DNA from: Streptomyces sp. AP-93 | GTDB lineage: Bacteria > Actinomycetota > Actinomycetes > Streptomycetales > Streptomycetaceae | Assembly (NCBI RefSeq): GCF_022808175.1 | Contig: NZ_JALGBX010000037.1 | Location: 1-63,431, forward strand | DNA length: 63,431 nucleotides | Direction of reading: 5' to 3' | Shown: positions 52,681 to 61,541 of the stretch, piece after piece | Layout: each line of letters opens with the position of its first letter | How positions within the stretch are numbered: the first letter of the stretch is position 1 | Notes under the pieces: generated by a model | Told to the model about the DNA's origin: nothing | The model's database searches: none | What the model saw: only the letters and a program-made list of their open reading frames with translations | Made by a program: the position numbers and the translations under genes

Positions 52681-52842
52681 ATGGCAACCGACTGGGAGAG
52701 CATCCTCGGCGCAAGCGGCATCGGCCTCAACGATGCCTACGACAGTGCGGTCTCCGCTGTTATCTACAGTGAGGATCCGGGGGACGATCGCCGGCCATTC
52801 CCAGTCGGCGAAGAGCACGACGACTCAGACGGCCTGCGCTGA
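52681..52842 (+). CDS. Small acidic hypothetical protein
   Basis: 53 residues, MATDWESILGASGIGLND to EEHDDSDGLR. Acidic, no membrane span, no recognised family. Codon bias is good, the ribosome site is weak. It sits alone in a degraded region. Confidence 0.4.
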   Translation: MATDWESILGASGIGLNDAYDSAVSAVIYSEDPGDDRRPFPVGEEHDDSDGLR

Positions 52843-52947
52843 CCTCGGCGCACACGACAACGGTGTATGGCCGCCGCACCCGTGCTGATGCTGCTCGGTA
52901 CGGAGGATAGGCGAGCGCCCCGTCGGAAGACCTTGGGCGCTCGTGCG

Positions 52948-53121
52948 TCACGCGGCCTTGACCAAGTTGGCCCGGGTCGCTCTCTCCCACTCGACCAGGA
53001 GTCGTTGGTACTCCGCCGCGCGGCTGGGGGTGTCGGGCCCCTCCATGAGCTGGCGGATGGCCGCGTTGATCCGCGCAGCAGCAGGGCGCAGCCTTCCGTG
53101 AGGCGGGGAGGGCGAGGGCAT
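52948..53121 (-). CDS. Small helical hypothetical protein
   Basis: 57 residues. The last 45 (AARINAAIRQLMEGPDTPS, then RAAEYQRLLVEWERATRAN) look like a genuine helical protein with strong GC third positions. ATG 53,121 starts it; no good ribosome site was seen. I have the impression of similar short actinobacterial proteins near element ends, but cannot name a family. Confidence 0.45.
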   Translation of the reverse strand: MPSPSPPHGRLRPAAARINAAIRQLMEGPDTPSRAAEYQRLLVEWERATRANLVKAA

Positions 53122-53261
53122 TGGTAAAGCGTACGGTCCCGCACCGACAACGGTCGTCGGCTTCCCGCAGTGGGGGCTTGACTGGCGCTCGGGCGGCTGC
53201 TCCCCGCGAAGGCACGGACAGTCGACTTCCGGACTCCGCCCGTGCCTTCGCGGGGGTTTCA

Positions 53262-53773
53262 GTGGCGGATGCCGTCGAGCAGGTCGCGTGCGCCCTGGCG
53301 GAGCCGGTGTTCGTCCTCACAGAAACGGCGCGGAGTGCGGTGCGAGGTCCTGGCCGAGCAGTTCGAGAGGGCAGGCTGTTCGGTGACCTTCCCGCGGCCT
53401 CCGCACGGTACCCGGGAAAGGGGCGTGATGATCGTGTCCCACCTCGCCACGAGCCCGCTCCGGCTGCCGTTGGACTACCTCCCGCACTGGGGGACCGCCG
53501 TGACCGTGGAGACCGCCAGGGGCCCCTGGAGACCGTCGGGGTGTACGTGCCGTCCCGCGACCAGACGGAGGCGAGGTTCCTGGAGGGCCTGGCCGCCGCG
53601 CTCCCCACCGGGGAGGCTGCCACTGCCTGGTCCTCGGGGACTTCAACATCCTGGAGCCGGAGCACGTCCCGAAGTACCGCACGTTCCGGGACTGGCGGTC
53701 CGATGTTCCGCTCGAACAGCCCGGCCGCCTGCATCCGTACCGTCTCACGGCGCTGACGCCCCCGCAGGAGTGA
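53262..53773 (+). pseudogene. Endonuclease/exonuclease/phosphatase (EEP) family pseudogene
   Basis: Pieces of one protein appear in successive frames: EPVFVLTET, then CEVLAEQFERAGCSVTFPRP and RGVMIVSHLATSPLR, then LETVGVYVPSRDQTEARFLE, then LVLGDFNILEPEHVPKYRTF. The last is the EEP GDFN catalytic motif. At least three frameshifts make it non-functional. It is likely old cargo decaying between the regulator and integrase genes. Confidence 0.65.
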
Positions 53774-53928
53774 GCTGGCCCCCATTCGGATGCCTGATAC
53801 ACCACGGGATGCAAACAACACCCCCAAACTCATCAGGCACTTCAAGGAGAATCACTTTCACGAGCCGAAGTCAGTAACTCCTCGTCACCCAGCGACGGTG
53901 CATCGTTGCGGGCGGCGTGTTCGTCTGA

Positions 53929-54234
53929 TCAGGGGGCGACGGGCGTCTTTGCAGTCGCGCGGCGAGGAGTGCGTCGGCGCGGCATCGGCTGCCCCGTACG
54001 TGGGTCGCCGGCCGAGCGGGCGGCATGGATCGCGGCGCGCTGCTCGCGGTTGGTGATGATCCGGCCGCCGCGGCCGGTCCGGCCGCAGAGCGTGGAGCGG
54101 TTGCGAAGGAAGCGGCGCAGCCACGAGACGGAGCACTTCAAGACATAGGCGGTCTCCTGGACCGTCATGTACTCCTGTGCGGGGTCTTCGGGGGCAGTGG
54201 GCGCGCCGTAGAGCTCATAGGCCTTGGTGGCCAT
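53929..54234 (-). CDS. Excisionase-like helix-turn-helix protein
   Basis: 101 residues. YMTVQETAYVLKCSVSWLRR is a MerR/HTH_17-type DNA-binding start, and TGRGGRIITNREQRAAI the wing region; an Arg/Pro-rich tail follows. Such small proteins beside integrases act as excisionases or directionality factors. ATG 54,234 is favoured: AAAGGA lies seven bases upstream, whereas ATG 54,240 directly follows it. It is divergent from the integrase. Its upstream gap carries TCTATCGAATG at 54,511-54,521, an element-wide word. Confidence 0.7.
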   Translation of the reverse strand: MATKAYELYGAPTAPEDPAQEYMTVQETAYVLKCSVSWLRRFLRNRSTLCGRTGRGGRIITNREQRAAIHAARSAGDPRTGQPMPRRRTPRRATAKTPVAP

Positions 54235-54240
54235 CGTCAT

Positions 54241-55112
54241 GTCCTTTCAGATTGATGTGCTTCGTCCGGATGCGGCGCGAGGTGGTCGTCGCCGGTGCCG
54301 AGGGCTGATGGTGATGTGTGGCCGGGCTGATGTATCCACGAGTGCCGTCTTCGAGGTGGCTGAGGCGGCTATCCCCGTCTGTGGTGCCAGCTGTGTACGC
54401 GTTCCGTGCAGCTCGTCTCCCGGTCAAGCTTGCAGGTCAACGGCTGGTGCACCCCAGCAATCTAACCTTAGTCAGTCCCAGTTGTATAGATCTAGATAGC
54501 CTTCCAGCTGTCTATCGAATGAGCTGTACTGTGTAGTCAAATGGATCTGCATGGCCTTGTCCGAGGTCTTGTGATCGGGAGTTGGCCTGTCTCGCGGATG
54601 GGCCTAGCTGACCAAGGCCGCCCCCGTGAGGAGGTGTGTGGGGACTCGGATCTCGCCCGACTTGCGTCACGTGTCAAGGCGAACTGGCTAGAGCTCTACC
54701 CCTCGCGCCTTGCGGCTGCCGAGGCGGCGAGGTAGCTCCAGGGTCATGTGGCGACAAGTCGGGGAGGGGGGAGATGTTCGGGCGGTGGCCTATGTGGAGG
54801 TCGACCGGGCGTGCGGGTAGCTGTGGGGCTGTATTGCAAGGACTGAAGGCTTCGCTTCAATCCCCGTACAATCTCTGCGCCTTGCCGCGGCTGAAGTAAC
54901 AGGAGGGACGGTGTGCGTCCTGCCTCCGGAGTTGCCGAAGGTCGCGTGGTCCGAAGGTGCGTGAGGCAGTTAATGGAGGCCCAGGGCCGTGCTTGCCCGT
55001 CCTGCCGAGAGTTCCCGGTCGGGTGTTCAGAGTGGGACGGGTGGCGGACGGGACCAGCGGATGGAGTGTCCGCCGGCGCTCGCGCATCGATCGTCGAAGT
55101 GGGAGATTACAA
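54241..55112. other. Gap between excisionase and integrase genes
   Basis: 872 bp. AT-rich around 54,470-54,540 (promoter-like, with TATAGATCTAGATAG). A weak 64-residue frame at 54,541-54,735 (+) ends in LARLASRVKANWLELYPSRL and may be a small gene. The rest lacks convincing coding sequence. The integrase control region probably lies near 54,800-55,110. Confidence 0.35.
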
Positions 55113-56483
55113 GTGCCGTACACGGAAATTCGCGGGAACAGCATCCGCGTGAAGTGGTGGACCGGGCAGTACAAGCTGGACGATGGTGGCAAGCCGACAA
55201 CCACGAAGCTGTACGGGTCCGCGTCCAAGAATCTGGACGGCATGCCGTTCGCGGATGAAGATGAGGCGTTCACCTTTGGCCTCGACCGGGAGTCCGACGT
55301 CCGGAACCATCGGGGCCGGAGGGCGGCCACCCCGATCAACATGGCGGACTACTGCGACCTTTGGTTCAAAGGGGTCAGCCTTCGCAGCAACTCCATGTTG
55401 TCGTACAAGTCCCGGCTGTCGGCTGTGATTCGCCCCTATTGGGCGCACAGTGCGGTGGACGAGATTACGCCCATCCAGTACGACGCGTTCAGGAAATTCG
55501 TGCAGGCCAAATACTCGCACAACTACGCGAAGGCGGTACTGGGTACATTTAAAATGATCATGGATGATGCGGTAGTGAAGTACAAATACCGCGAGGAGTC
55601 GCCCATCGTGGAGCAGAAGCGGCGAGGCCTGTACAAGAAGAAGCAGGTGCGTCGAGTCAAGCGGCAGCTGTCCACCCGATCCGTGCACCAGTTGGCCCAG
55701 AATGCCTACTACGTATGGGGATTCGCTGGCTGGACCTATATCTGGACCATTGCCTTCACCGGACTGCGGCCGCCGGGCGAGATGTTCGGACTGCAGCGAG
55801 GCTACGCCTCGCCGTATTGGCCCGCCTCCGAGCCGGACGCCGAGCTGCGCGTGGAGGCCCTCCAGCGGTACGAGTCCCTCCACGCTCTCCGAGTGCAGTA
55901 CCAGACCTATCGGGTCGACAAGAGGGCGGTGCTGGCTGCGCCGAAGTACGACAGCTGGAGGACGATCGTCATCCCACCGTTCCTGCACGAGATGCACCAG
56001 GCCCTCCTGGCGTCGCACGACCAGCCGTGGGTGTTCCTGTCGGTGCAGGGCAAGCCGCTGTTGAGCACGAGCTTCAAAAACACCTACTGGTTTCCGATCC
56101 GGGACGGCGCCGAGGAGCGCGCGTCCCGGCCTCGGTACGAACGGTGGGCCCGGCCAGAGCTGCCGGCCGTCGAGGAGATGGCTGGAGAGGACATCTATCG
56201 GCTGCGGCACTGGCACAAGGCGAAATTGGATGAGCCGGGCGACATCCCAAGGGTGGCAGTCGAGGAGCGGATGGGCCATGAGCTGCCGGGAGTGGAGGGA
56301 ACCTACAGCGAGGTAACACTCGCGATGGAGGAGCGGATAGCTGGGTACTTCCAGAGAGTGTGGGAGAAGGAAGTGGTGGGGGCCGGGCTGTGGACGCCGA
56401 CTTTTCCCATGTCTCTCCCAGGCAGTCCCGCGAATCCGGCTCCGTCGCTGTTCAGCGGCCTTCCCATCCTGGAGTACGAGTGA
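55113..56483 (+). CDS. Tyrosine site-specific integrase
   Basis: 456 residues from GTG 55,113 (GGGAG eight bases upstream). The N-terminal arm and core-binding region (MADYCDLWFKGVSLRSNSML) are followed by the catalytic domain: R219 in FTGLRPPGEMFGL, RLRHWH with R365, MGHELPG, and nucleophile Y398 in GTYSEVT. It catalyses integration and excision of the element. The usual HxLRH is YRLRH here. Its stop overlaps the start of the chromosomal kinase-NUDIX gene (GTGA), so the element's right end should lie in or just after this gene. Confidence 0.88.
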   Translation: MPYTEIRGNSIRVKWWTGQYKLDDGGKPTTTKLYGSASKNLDGMPFADEDEAFTFGLDRESDVRNHRGRRAATPINMADYCDLWFKGVSLRSNSMLSYKSRLSAVIRPYWAHSAVDEITPIQYDAFRKFVQAKYSHNYAKAVLGTFKMIMDDAVVKYKYREESPIVEQKRRGLYKKKQVRRVKRQLSTRSVHQLAQNAYYVWGFAGWTYIWTIAFTGLRPPGEMFGLQRGYASPYWPASEPDAELRVEALQRYESLHALRVQYQTYRVDKRAVLAAPKYDSWRTIVIPPFLHEMHQALLASHDQPWVFLSVQGKPLLSTSFKNTYWFPIRDGAEERASRPRYERWARPELPAVEEMAGEDIYRLRHWHKAKLDEPGDIPRVAVEERMGHELPGVEGTYSEVTLAMEERIAGYFQRVWEKEVVGAGLWTPTFPMSLPGSPANPAPSLFSGLPILEYE

Positions 56484-57520
56484 TTGTCTGGATCAACGGC
56501 ACTTTCGGCGCCGGGAAGAGCAGCACAGCGCGCGAGCTGACCGGCCTCCTGCCGGAGAGCACCTTGTTCGACCCGGAGTTCATCGGTGATGCGCTGCGCG
56601 TGCTGCTGCCGCGCAAACGCCTCGCGGAGGTGTCCGACTACCAGGACCTGCCGAGCTGGCGGCGGCTCGTCGTGGACACGGCGGCGGCGATGCTGGCGGA
56701 GCTGGGCGGGGTGCTGGTGGTCCCGATGACGCTGCTGCGCCAGGAGTACCGCGACGAGATCTTCGGCGGGCTCGCGGCGCGCAGGATCGCGGTGCGGCAC
56801 GTGCTGCTCGCTCCGGAGGAAACGATCCTTCGGGAGCGCATCGCGACCCGGGAGGAGCCCGGGGCGGCGGCTGACGTGGACCTGCGGGTGAGGAAGTGGG
56901 CCTACGACCACATCCCCGCCTACCAGCACGCGCTGGGCTGGCTCGCGGCCGACGCCCACGTCATCGACAACGGGAACCTGACCGTACGGGAGACCGCCGA
57001 GCGCATCGCCGAGGCCGTACGCACCGACACGGCCCGGGTCTGCGACATCGTGCAGACCCCGCAGCCGACGCGCGAAACGGTGGCCGCCGGGGTGCTCCTC
57101 TTCGACGACGCCGACCGGGTGCTCCTGGTGGATCCGACGTACAAGCCGGGGTGGGAGTTCCCCGGCGGAGTCGTCGAGGCCGGGGAAGCCCCGGCCTGCG
57201 CGGGGGTACGGGAGGTCGAGGAGGAACTCGGACTCGTACTGGAGCGCCTCCCAGAGCTCCTGGTCGTGGACTGGGAGCCGCCGTGTCCCCCGGCGGGCTA
57301 CGGCGGCCTGCGGCTGCTGTTCGACGGCGGCCGGCTGTCGGCGGCGCAGACGGGGCGGCTGCGGCTGCCCGGCCCGGAGCTGCGGGCCTGGCGGTTCGTG
57401 ACCGAGGAGGAAGCGGCGGACCTGCTGCCGCAGGTGCGGTTCGAGCGGCTCCGGTGGGCCCTGCGGGCCCGCGAACGGGGCCGGGCGGCGTACTTGGAGG
57501 CGGGGCGGGCGGTTCCGTAG
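56480..57520 (+). CDS. P-loop kinase fused to NUDIX hydrolase
   Basis: 346 residues. Residues 1-180 form a small P-loop kinase-like domain (GTFGAGKSS at 7-15, resembling chloramphenicol-phosphotransferase or gluconate-kinase folds). Residues 195-340 form a NUDIX domain with box GGVVEAGEAPACAGVREVEE followed by ELGL, which hydrolyses nucleoside-diphosphate-linked compounds. The two-domain plan is familiar in Streptomyces chromosomes. GTG 56,480 overlaps the integrase stop, so its native promoter has been replaced or displaced by the element. Confidence 0.85.
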   Translation: MIVWINGTFGAGKSSTARELTGLLPESTLFDPEFIGDALRVLLPRKRLAEVSDYQDLPSWRRLVVDTAAAMLAELGGVLVVPMTLLRQEYRDEIFGGLAARRIAVRHVLLAPEETILRERIATREEPGAAADVDLRVRKWAYDHIPAYQHALGWLAADAHVIDNGNLTVRETAERIAEAVRTDTARVCDIVQTPQPTRETVAAGVLLFDDADRVLLVDPTYKPGWEFPGGVVEAGEAPACAGVREVEEELGLVLERLPELLVVDWEPPCPPAGYGGLRLLFDGGRLSAAQTGRLRLPGPELRAWRFVTEEEAADLLPQVRFERLRWALRARERGRAAYLEAGRAVP

Positions 57521-57556
57521 CCGGGGGCCCGATGCTACGGAGCCCGGGGCACGGGC

Positions 57557-57595
57557 CCTACGCCCCGGTCCTACGCCCCGGTCCTACGCCCCGGC
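57557..57595 (+). repeat. Three tandem copies of a 13-bp unit
   Basis: CCTACGCCCCGGT is repeated three times (last base varies) between two convergent genes. The stop codon of the MBL gene falls in the third copy. Confidence 0.8.
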
Positions 57596-58300
57596 CCCGG
57601 CTTCCGCCTGCGCTGCCGATTCCGCTGCTGCGAGGAGGGTGGCCGCGGTGTCCGACGTCAGGGGGTCGCCGTGGCCGAAGCAGGCCACCGAAGGGGCCAG
57701 GGCGGCTAGTCGGAGCATCGACTCGACGGCTTGGGCGCGGTCCACGTTGAAGACGCCGAGCATCACCTGGACGACACCGGCGATGCAGTCACCCGTGAAC
57801 AGCACCCCGTGCGCCGCGAGATGGATGCCGATGCTGCCCGGAGTATGACCCGGAGCGTGGACGACGACCGCCCCGTCACCGAAGGGCAGCGCCTCGCCGT
57901 CCTCCAACTCCCGGTCCACCCGGGTCGGCGGCGCCTCATGGACCGTCAGTCCATGTGCGTACAGAGGGAGTTCCCAGTCCAGCAGCACCGGCTCCGGGAC
58001 CGGTTGTTCGCCGCGGATGACGGGCGCGTCGAGCCCGTGCGCCAGCACCTCCGCGCCCCAGCGGGCGGCGAGTTCACCCGCCGCGCCGACGTGGTCGCGG
58101 TGGCAGTGGGTCAGGACGATCCGCTCCAGCCGCTCCGGCAGCAGCCCGAGGGAACGTATCGCCCCTTCGATCGCGTCCGCCGAACCGGCGTGGCCCGCGT
58201 CGATCAGGGTCAGGGCCGCACCATCGCGCCAGAGGTAGGCCTGGCCGATGGGGAAGCGGAGCATGTGCAGGCGGTCGGGGATGACTTCGACGAGATCCAT
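57584..58300 (-). CDS. Metallo-beta-lactamase-fold hydrolase
   Basis: 238 residues. The metal motif is LTHCHRDHVGAAGE; GHTPGSIGIHL and LFTGDCIAG supply further ligands, and GHGDPLT the last histidine. Members hydrolyse thioesters, lactones or similar substrates; the substrate here is unknown. ATG 58,300 begins MDLVEVIPDRLHML; the ribosome site is weak. Part of the chromosomal flank, convergent with the kinase-NUDIX gene. Confidence 0.85.
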   Translation of the reverse strand: MDLVEVIPDRLHMLRFPIGQAYLWRDGAALTLIDAGHAGSADAIEGAIRSLGLLPERLERIVLTHCHRDHVGAAGELAARWGAEVLAHGLDAPVIRGEQPVPEPVLLDWELPLYAHGLTVHEAPPTRVDRELEDGEALPFGDGAVVVHAPGHTPGSIGIHLAAHGVLFTGDCIAGVVQVMLGVFNVDRAQAVESMLRLAALAPSVACFGHGDPLTSDTAATLLAAAESAAQAEAGAGA

Positions 58301-58398
58301 CACCCGAACGTACGCGGACGAACCACGCCCCCGGCCGAGGTTGCGCCGGTAGCGTGGTTCGCCCGTAGCGGAGCGTCGTGCCACCGCCCCCGACACCG

Positions 58399-59763
58399 TC
58401 AGGCGCGCTTGGACTCCGCGTAGTTGACGAGGAACAGCGCCTCCGTGACCGACAGGCGCTCCAGTTCCTCCGGGGAGACGCTCTCGTTCACCGCGTGGAT
58501 CTGCGCCTCCGGCTCGCTCAGGCCGATGAGCAGCATCTCCGCGTCCGGGTACAGCTCCGTCAGCGTGTTGCACAGCGGGATCGAGCCGCCCATGCCGCTG
58601 ATCTGCATCTCCTGGCCCGGGTAGGCCACCTTCATGGCCTGCGCCATCGAGGCGTACGCGGGGCTGTCCGTGTCCGCCTGGAACGGCTGTCCCTGGCCCA
58701 CGACTTCGAGCTCCAGACGCGCCTTCCACGGGGTGTGCGCCACCAGGTGCGCCTCCAGCAGCTTGATCGCCTCCGCCGTGTCCGCACCCGGCGGCACCCG
58801 CAGGCTCACCAGCGCGCCCGCGCTCGCGTGCACCGAGGGGGTGGCACCGACCATCGGCGGGGAGTCGATGGCCAGCACGGTGACGGCCGGCCGGGACCAC
58901 AGCCGGTCCGCGATCGTGCCCTCGCCGATCAGCTCGACCCCGTCGAGCACCTTCGCGTCGGAGCGGAAGTCGGCCTCCGGGTACTGGAGCCCCTCCCACA
59001 CCGCGTCCGAGGCCAGCCCGTCCACCGTGGTCGAACCGTCCGGCGCGCGCAGCGAGGCCAGGAGCTGGATCAGGGCGGCCATCGCGTCGGGGGCGGCCCC
59101 GCCGAACATGCCGGAGTGCAGATTGCCGCCCAGGGTGTCGATCTTGACCTTCAGCAGGCACATGCCGCGCAGGGTCGCGGTGACCGTCGGCAGGCCCGTA
59201 CGGAAGTTGCCCGCGTCACCGATCACGACGGCGTCGGCGGCCAGCAGCTCGGGGTGGGCCGTCGCGTACTGCTGGAGACCGCCGGTGCCCTGCTCCTCCG
59301 AGCCCTCGACGATCACCTTCACGTTCACCGGCACACCGCCGTTGGCCTTCAGGGCGCGCAGCGCGAGCAGGTGCAGGATGAACCCGCCCTTGCAGTCGGC
59401 GGTGCCGCGGCCGTACCAGCGGCCGTTCCGCTCGGTCAGCTCGAAGGCGGGGGAGATCCAGGCCGCGTCGTCCAGCGGGGGCTGCACGTCGTAGTGCGCG
59501 TACAGCAGGACGGTCGGCGCGTCCGCCGGGCCGGGCAGGAACCCGTACACCGACTGGGTGCCGTCGGGGGTGTCGAGCAGCGCGACGTCCTGGAAGCCCT
59601 CGGCGCGCAGCGCGCCGGCCACCCAGTTCGCGGCGGCCTGGCTCTCGCTCTGGGGAAACTGTGCCCAGTCCGCCACCGACTGGAAAGCCACCAGCTCGGA
59701 CAGCTCCCGCTTGGCGCGGGCCATCAGCGAGGCGACGGTCTCGGCGATCGGATGAGACGGCAT
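58399..59763 (-). CDS. M20-family dipeptidase/metallopeptidase
   Basis: 454 residues. Zinc-site segments are LLYAHYDVQPP, GRGTADCKGG and VEGSEEQGTGG, with the dimerisation domain between and a late histidine (AQIHAVNESV). Full family length. AAGAGGAG lies eight bases before ATG 59,763. It hydrolyses small peptides in the cytoplasm. An upstream-extended frame runs through a Tyr-Thr microsatellite and was rejected. Confidence 0.9.
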   Translation of the reverse strand: MPSHPIAETVASLMARAKRELSELVAFQSVADWAQFPQSESQAAANWVAGALRAEGFQDVALLDTPDGTQSVYGFLPGPADAPTVLLYAHYDVQPPLDDAAWISPAFELTERNGRWYGRGTADCKGGFILHLLALRALKANGGVPVNVKVIVEGSEEQGTGGLQQYATAHPELLAADAVVIGDAGNFRTGLPTVTATLRGMCLLKVKIDTLGGNLHSGMFGGAAPDAMAALIQLLASLRAPDGSTTVDGLASDAVWEGLQYPEADFRSDAKVLDGVELIGEGTIADRLWSRPAVTVLAIDSPPMVGATPSVHASAGALVSLRVPPGADTAEAIKLLEAHLVAHTPWKARLELEVVGQGQPFQADTDSPAYASMAQAMKVAYPGQEMQISGMGGSIPLCNTLTELYPDAEMLLIGLSEPEAQIHAVNESVSPEELERLSVTEALFLVNYAESKRA

Positions 59764-59793
59764 GGGCACGCTCCTCTTGGGTGCGACGTTGAT

Positions 59794-59821
59794 GTACGTG
59801 TACGTGTACGTGTACGTGTAC
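59794..59821. repeat. GTACGT microsatellite
   Basis: Four to five copies of the 6-bp unit lie just upstream of the M20 gene, between divergent genes. Copy number could alter promoter spacing. Confidence 0.7.
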
Positions 59822-59983
59822 GGGGTGCGTATACGTGTCCCGCATGCGCGGGGTGTGCGTATGCGGGCTACGGAAAATGACTCTTCCGATCCTCGCACAA
59901 CGGGGCAGTCGATCTCGCGCCGTAGGATTTCCCCGGCATCGGAGCAACGGCATGAACCGCATGATCAGGAGCAGCAGCACATC

Positions 59984-61366
59984 GTGAGCAGCGACGAGAG
60001 CGACAGCGGCGACGTACGCGACGCGCAGGCAGGACAGGCCGCTCAGGGGGCGGACGCGCAGACGGCCGGGGAGACCGGCGAGACCGGCGAGACCGGCGAG
60101 GTGTGGGACGTGGTCGTGGTCGGGGCCGGGCCTGCAGGGTCCTCGGCCGCGCACGCGGCGGCCGCCGCGGGACGGCGCGTTCTGCTGTTGGAGAAGGCGG
60201 AACTGCCCCGGTACAAGACCTGTGGCGGAGGCATCATCGGCCCCTCGCGGGATGCGCTCCCGCCGGGGTTCGTGCTGCCCTTCAAGGACCGCGTCCACGC
60301 GGTCACCTTCTCGCTGGACGGGAAGTTCACCCGGACCCGGCGCTCGAAGCAGATGCTGTTCGGGCTGATCAACCGGCCCGAGTTCGACGCGGCGCTGGTC
60401 GCCGAGGCGGAGAAGGCCGGCGCCACGGTCCGTACCGGTACGGCCGTCGCGCGGGTGGAACAGCACGGGGCGTCCGTACCCGACCGGCGGACCGTCGCTG
60501 TGATCCTCGCTGACGGCGAGACCGTCCTGGCCCGGGCCGTGGTCGGCGCGGACGGCAGCGCGAGCCGGATCGGCGCGCACGTCGGCGTCGAGATGGACCA
60601 GGTCGACCTCGGCCTGGAAGCGGAGATCCCCGTCCCGGAGACGGTCGCCGCGGACTGGAAGGGCCGGGTCCTCATCGACTGGGGGCCCCTGCCGGGCAGT
60701 TACGGCTGGGTCTTCCCCAAGGGCGACACCCTCACCGTCGGGGTCATCTCGGCGAAGGGCGAAGGCGCCGCGACCAAGCGGTACCTGGACGACTTCATCG
60801 CCCGGCTGGGCCTGTCGGGCTTCGAACCGGCGCTCTCCTCCGGACACTTGACCCGCTGCCGCAAGCCCGGATCGCCGCTTTCGCGCGGGCGGGTCCTGGT
60901 CGCGGGCGACGCGGCCGGACTGCTGGAGCCGTGGACCCGGGAGGGCATCTCCTTCGCGCTGCGCTCGGGGCGGCTCGCCGGGGAGTGGGCCGTGAAGATC
61001 TCCGAGGCCCAGGACGCCGTGGACGCGCGGCGCCAGGCCCTCAACTACGCCTTCGCCGTCAAGGCCGGGCTGGGCGTGGAGATGGGCGTCGGCAAGCGGA
61101 TGCTGGAACTGTTCGAGGCCAAGCCGGGCCTGCTGCACGCGGCGATCACCGGCCTGCGGCCGGCCTGGCTGGCCTTCGCCCGGATCGCCCGGGGCTCGCT
61201 GACGCTGGCCGAGATGGTGCGTACGTACCCGGTGGCGCGCAAGGCGCTGCACGTGCTGGACGCGCGGCAGGCGCGGAGCCGGGGCGGGGCCGGAGCTGAG
61301 GCCGGGTCCGGGTCGGGGGCCGGGTCCGATGAGCAGGACGGAGCCCGGGGAGGGGTCAAGGGCTGA
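59984..61366 (+). CDS. Geranylgeranyl-reductase-family FAD-dependent oxidoreductase
   Basis: 460 residues. A Gly/Glu/Thr-rich leader with GETGETGETG repeats precedes the FAD-binding Rossmann motif DVVVVGAGPAGSSAA, then the family's LPRYKTCGGG, VVGADGSASRIG, and GDAAGLLEPWTREGISFAL. Such enzymes reduce isoprenoid chains (quinones, lipids). GTG 59,984 is the only sensible start in frame; its ribosome site AGGAG is somewhat distant. The C-terminal tail is Gly/Ala/Ser repetitive and runs toward the G-rich repeat region. Confidence 0.87.
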   Translation: MSSDESDSGDVRDAQAGQAAQGADAQTAGETGETGETGEVWDVVVVGAGPAGSSAAHAAAAAGRRVLLLEKAELPRYKTCGGGIIGPSRDALPPGFVLPFKDRVHAVTFSLDGKFTRTRRSKQMLFGLINRPEFDAALVAEAEKAGATVRTGTAVARVEQHGASVPDRRTVAVILADGETVLARAVVGADGSASRIGAHVGVEMDQVDLGLEAEIPVPETVAADWKGRVLIDWGPLPGSYGWVFPKGDTLTVGVISAKGEGAATKRYLDDFIARLGLSGFEPALSSGHLTRCRKPGSPLSRGRVLVAGDAAGLLEPWTREGISFALRSGRLAGEWAVKISEAQDAVDARRQALNYAFAVKAGLGVEMGVGKRMLELFEAKPGLLHAAITGLRPAWLAFARIARGSLTLAEMVRTYPVARKALHVLDARQARSRGGAGAEAGSGSGAGSDEQDGARGGVKG

Positions 61367-61478
61367 GCCCGGGGCCGATCCGAGGGCTGAAGTCGCCGTC
61401 CCCGGTGGGGCAACGGCGGCGCCGAGGTGCGGAGTGTGGCGGTCTTGCCGGTTGCCGGCGAGGCCGCCGCCGCGTTTT

Positions 61479-61541
61479 CGGGGCTGGGGCTGGGGCTGGG
61501 GCTGGGGCTGGGGCTGGGGCTGGGGCTGGGGCTGGGGCTGC
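61479..61541. repeat. GGGGCT hexanucleotide array with degenerate G-rich extension
   Basis: About ten copies of GGGGCT, followed to about 61,880 by imperfect GGGAGTGGGCTCGGGGT-like repeats. The stretch has no credible gene; the long frames through it are Gly- or Pro/Arg-repeat artefacts. G-runs could form quadruplexes on the plus strand. Confidence 0.85.

Noticed and set aside
54241..56520. tRNA gene as integration site
   Set aside because: I looked for T-loop-type GGTTCGAnTCC and acceptor-stem pairing near the integrase and found none.
59216..61252. 678-residue minus-strand open frame
   Set aside because: It runs across the M20 start and opposite the FAD-dependent reductase. It contains low-complexity Gly/Arg sequence and a microsatellite, with no domain.
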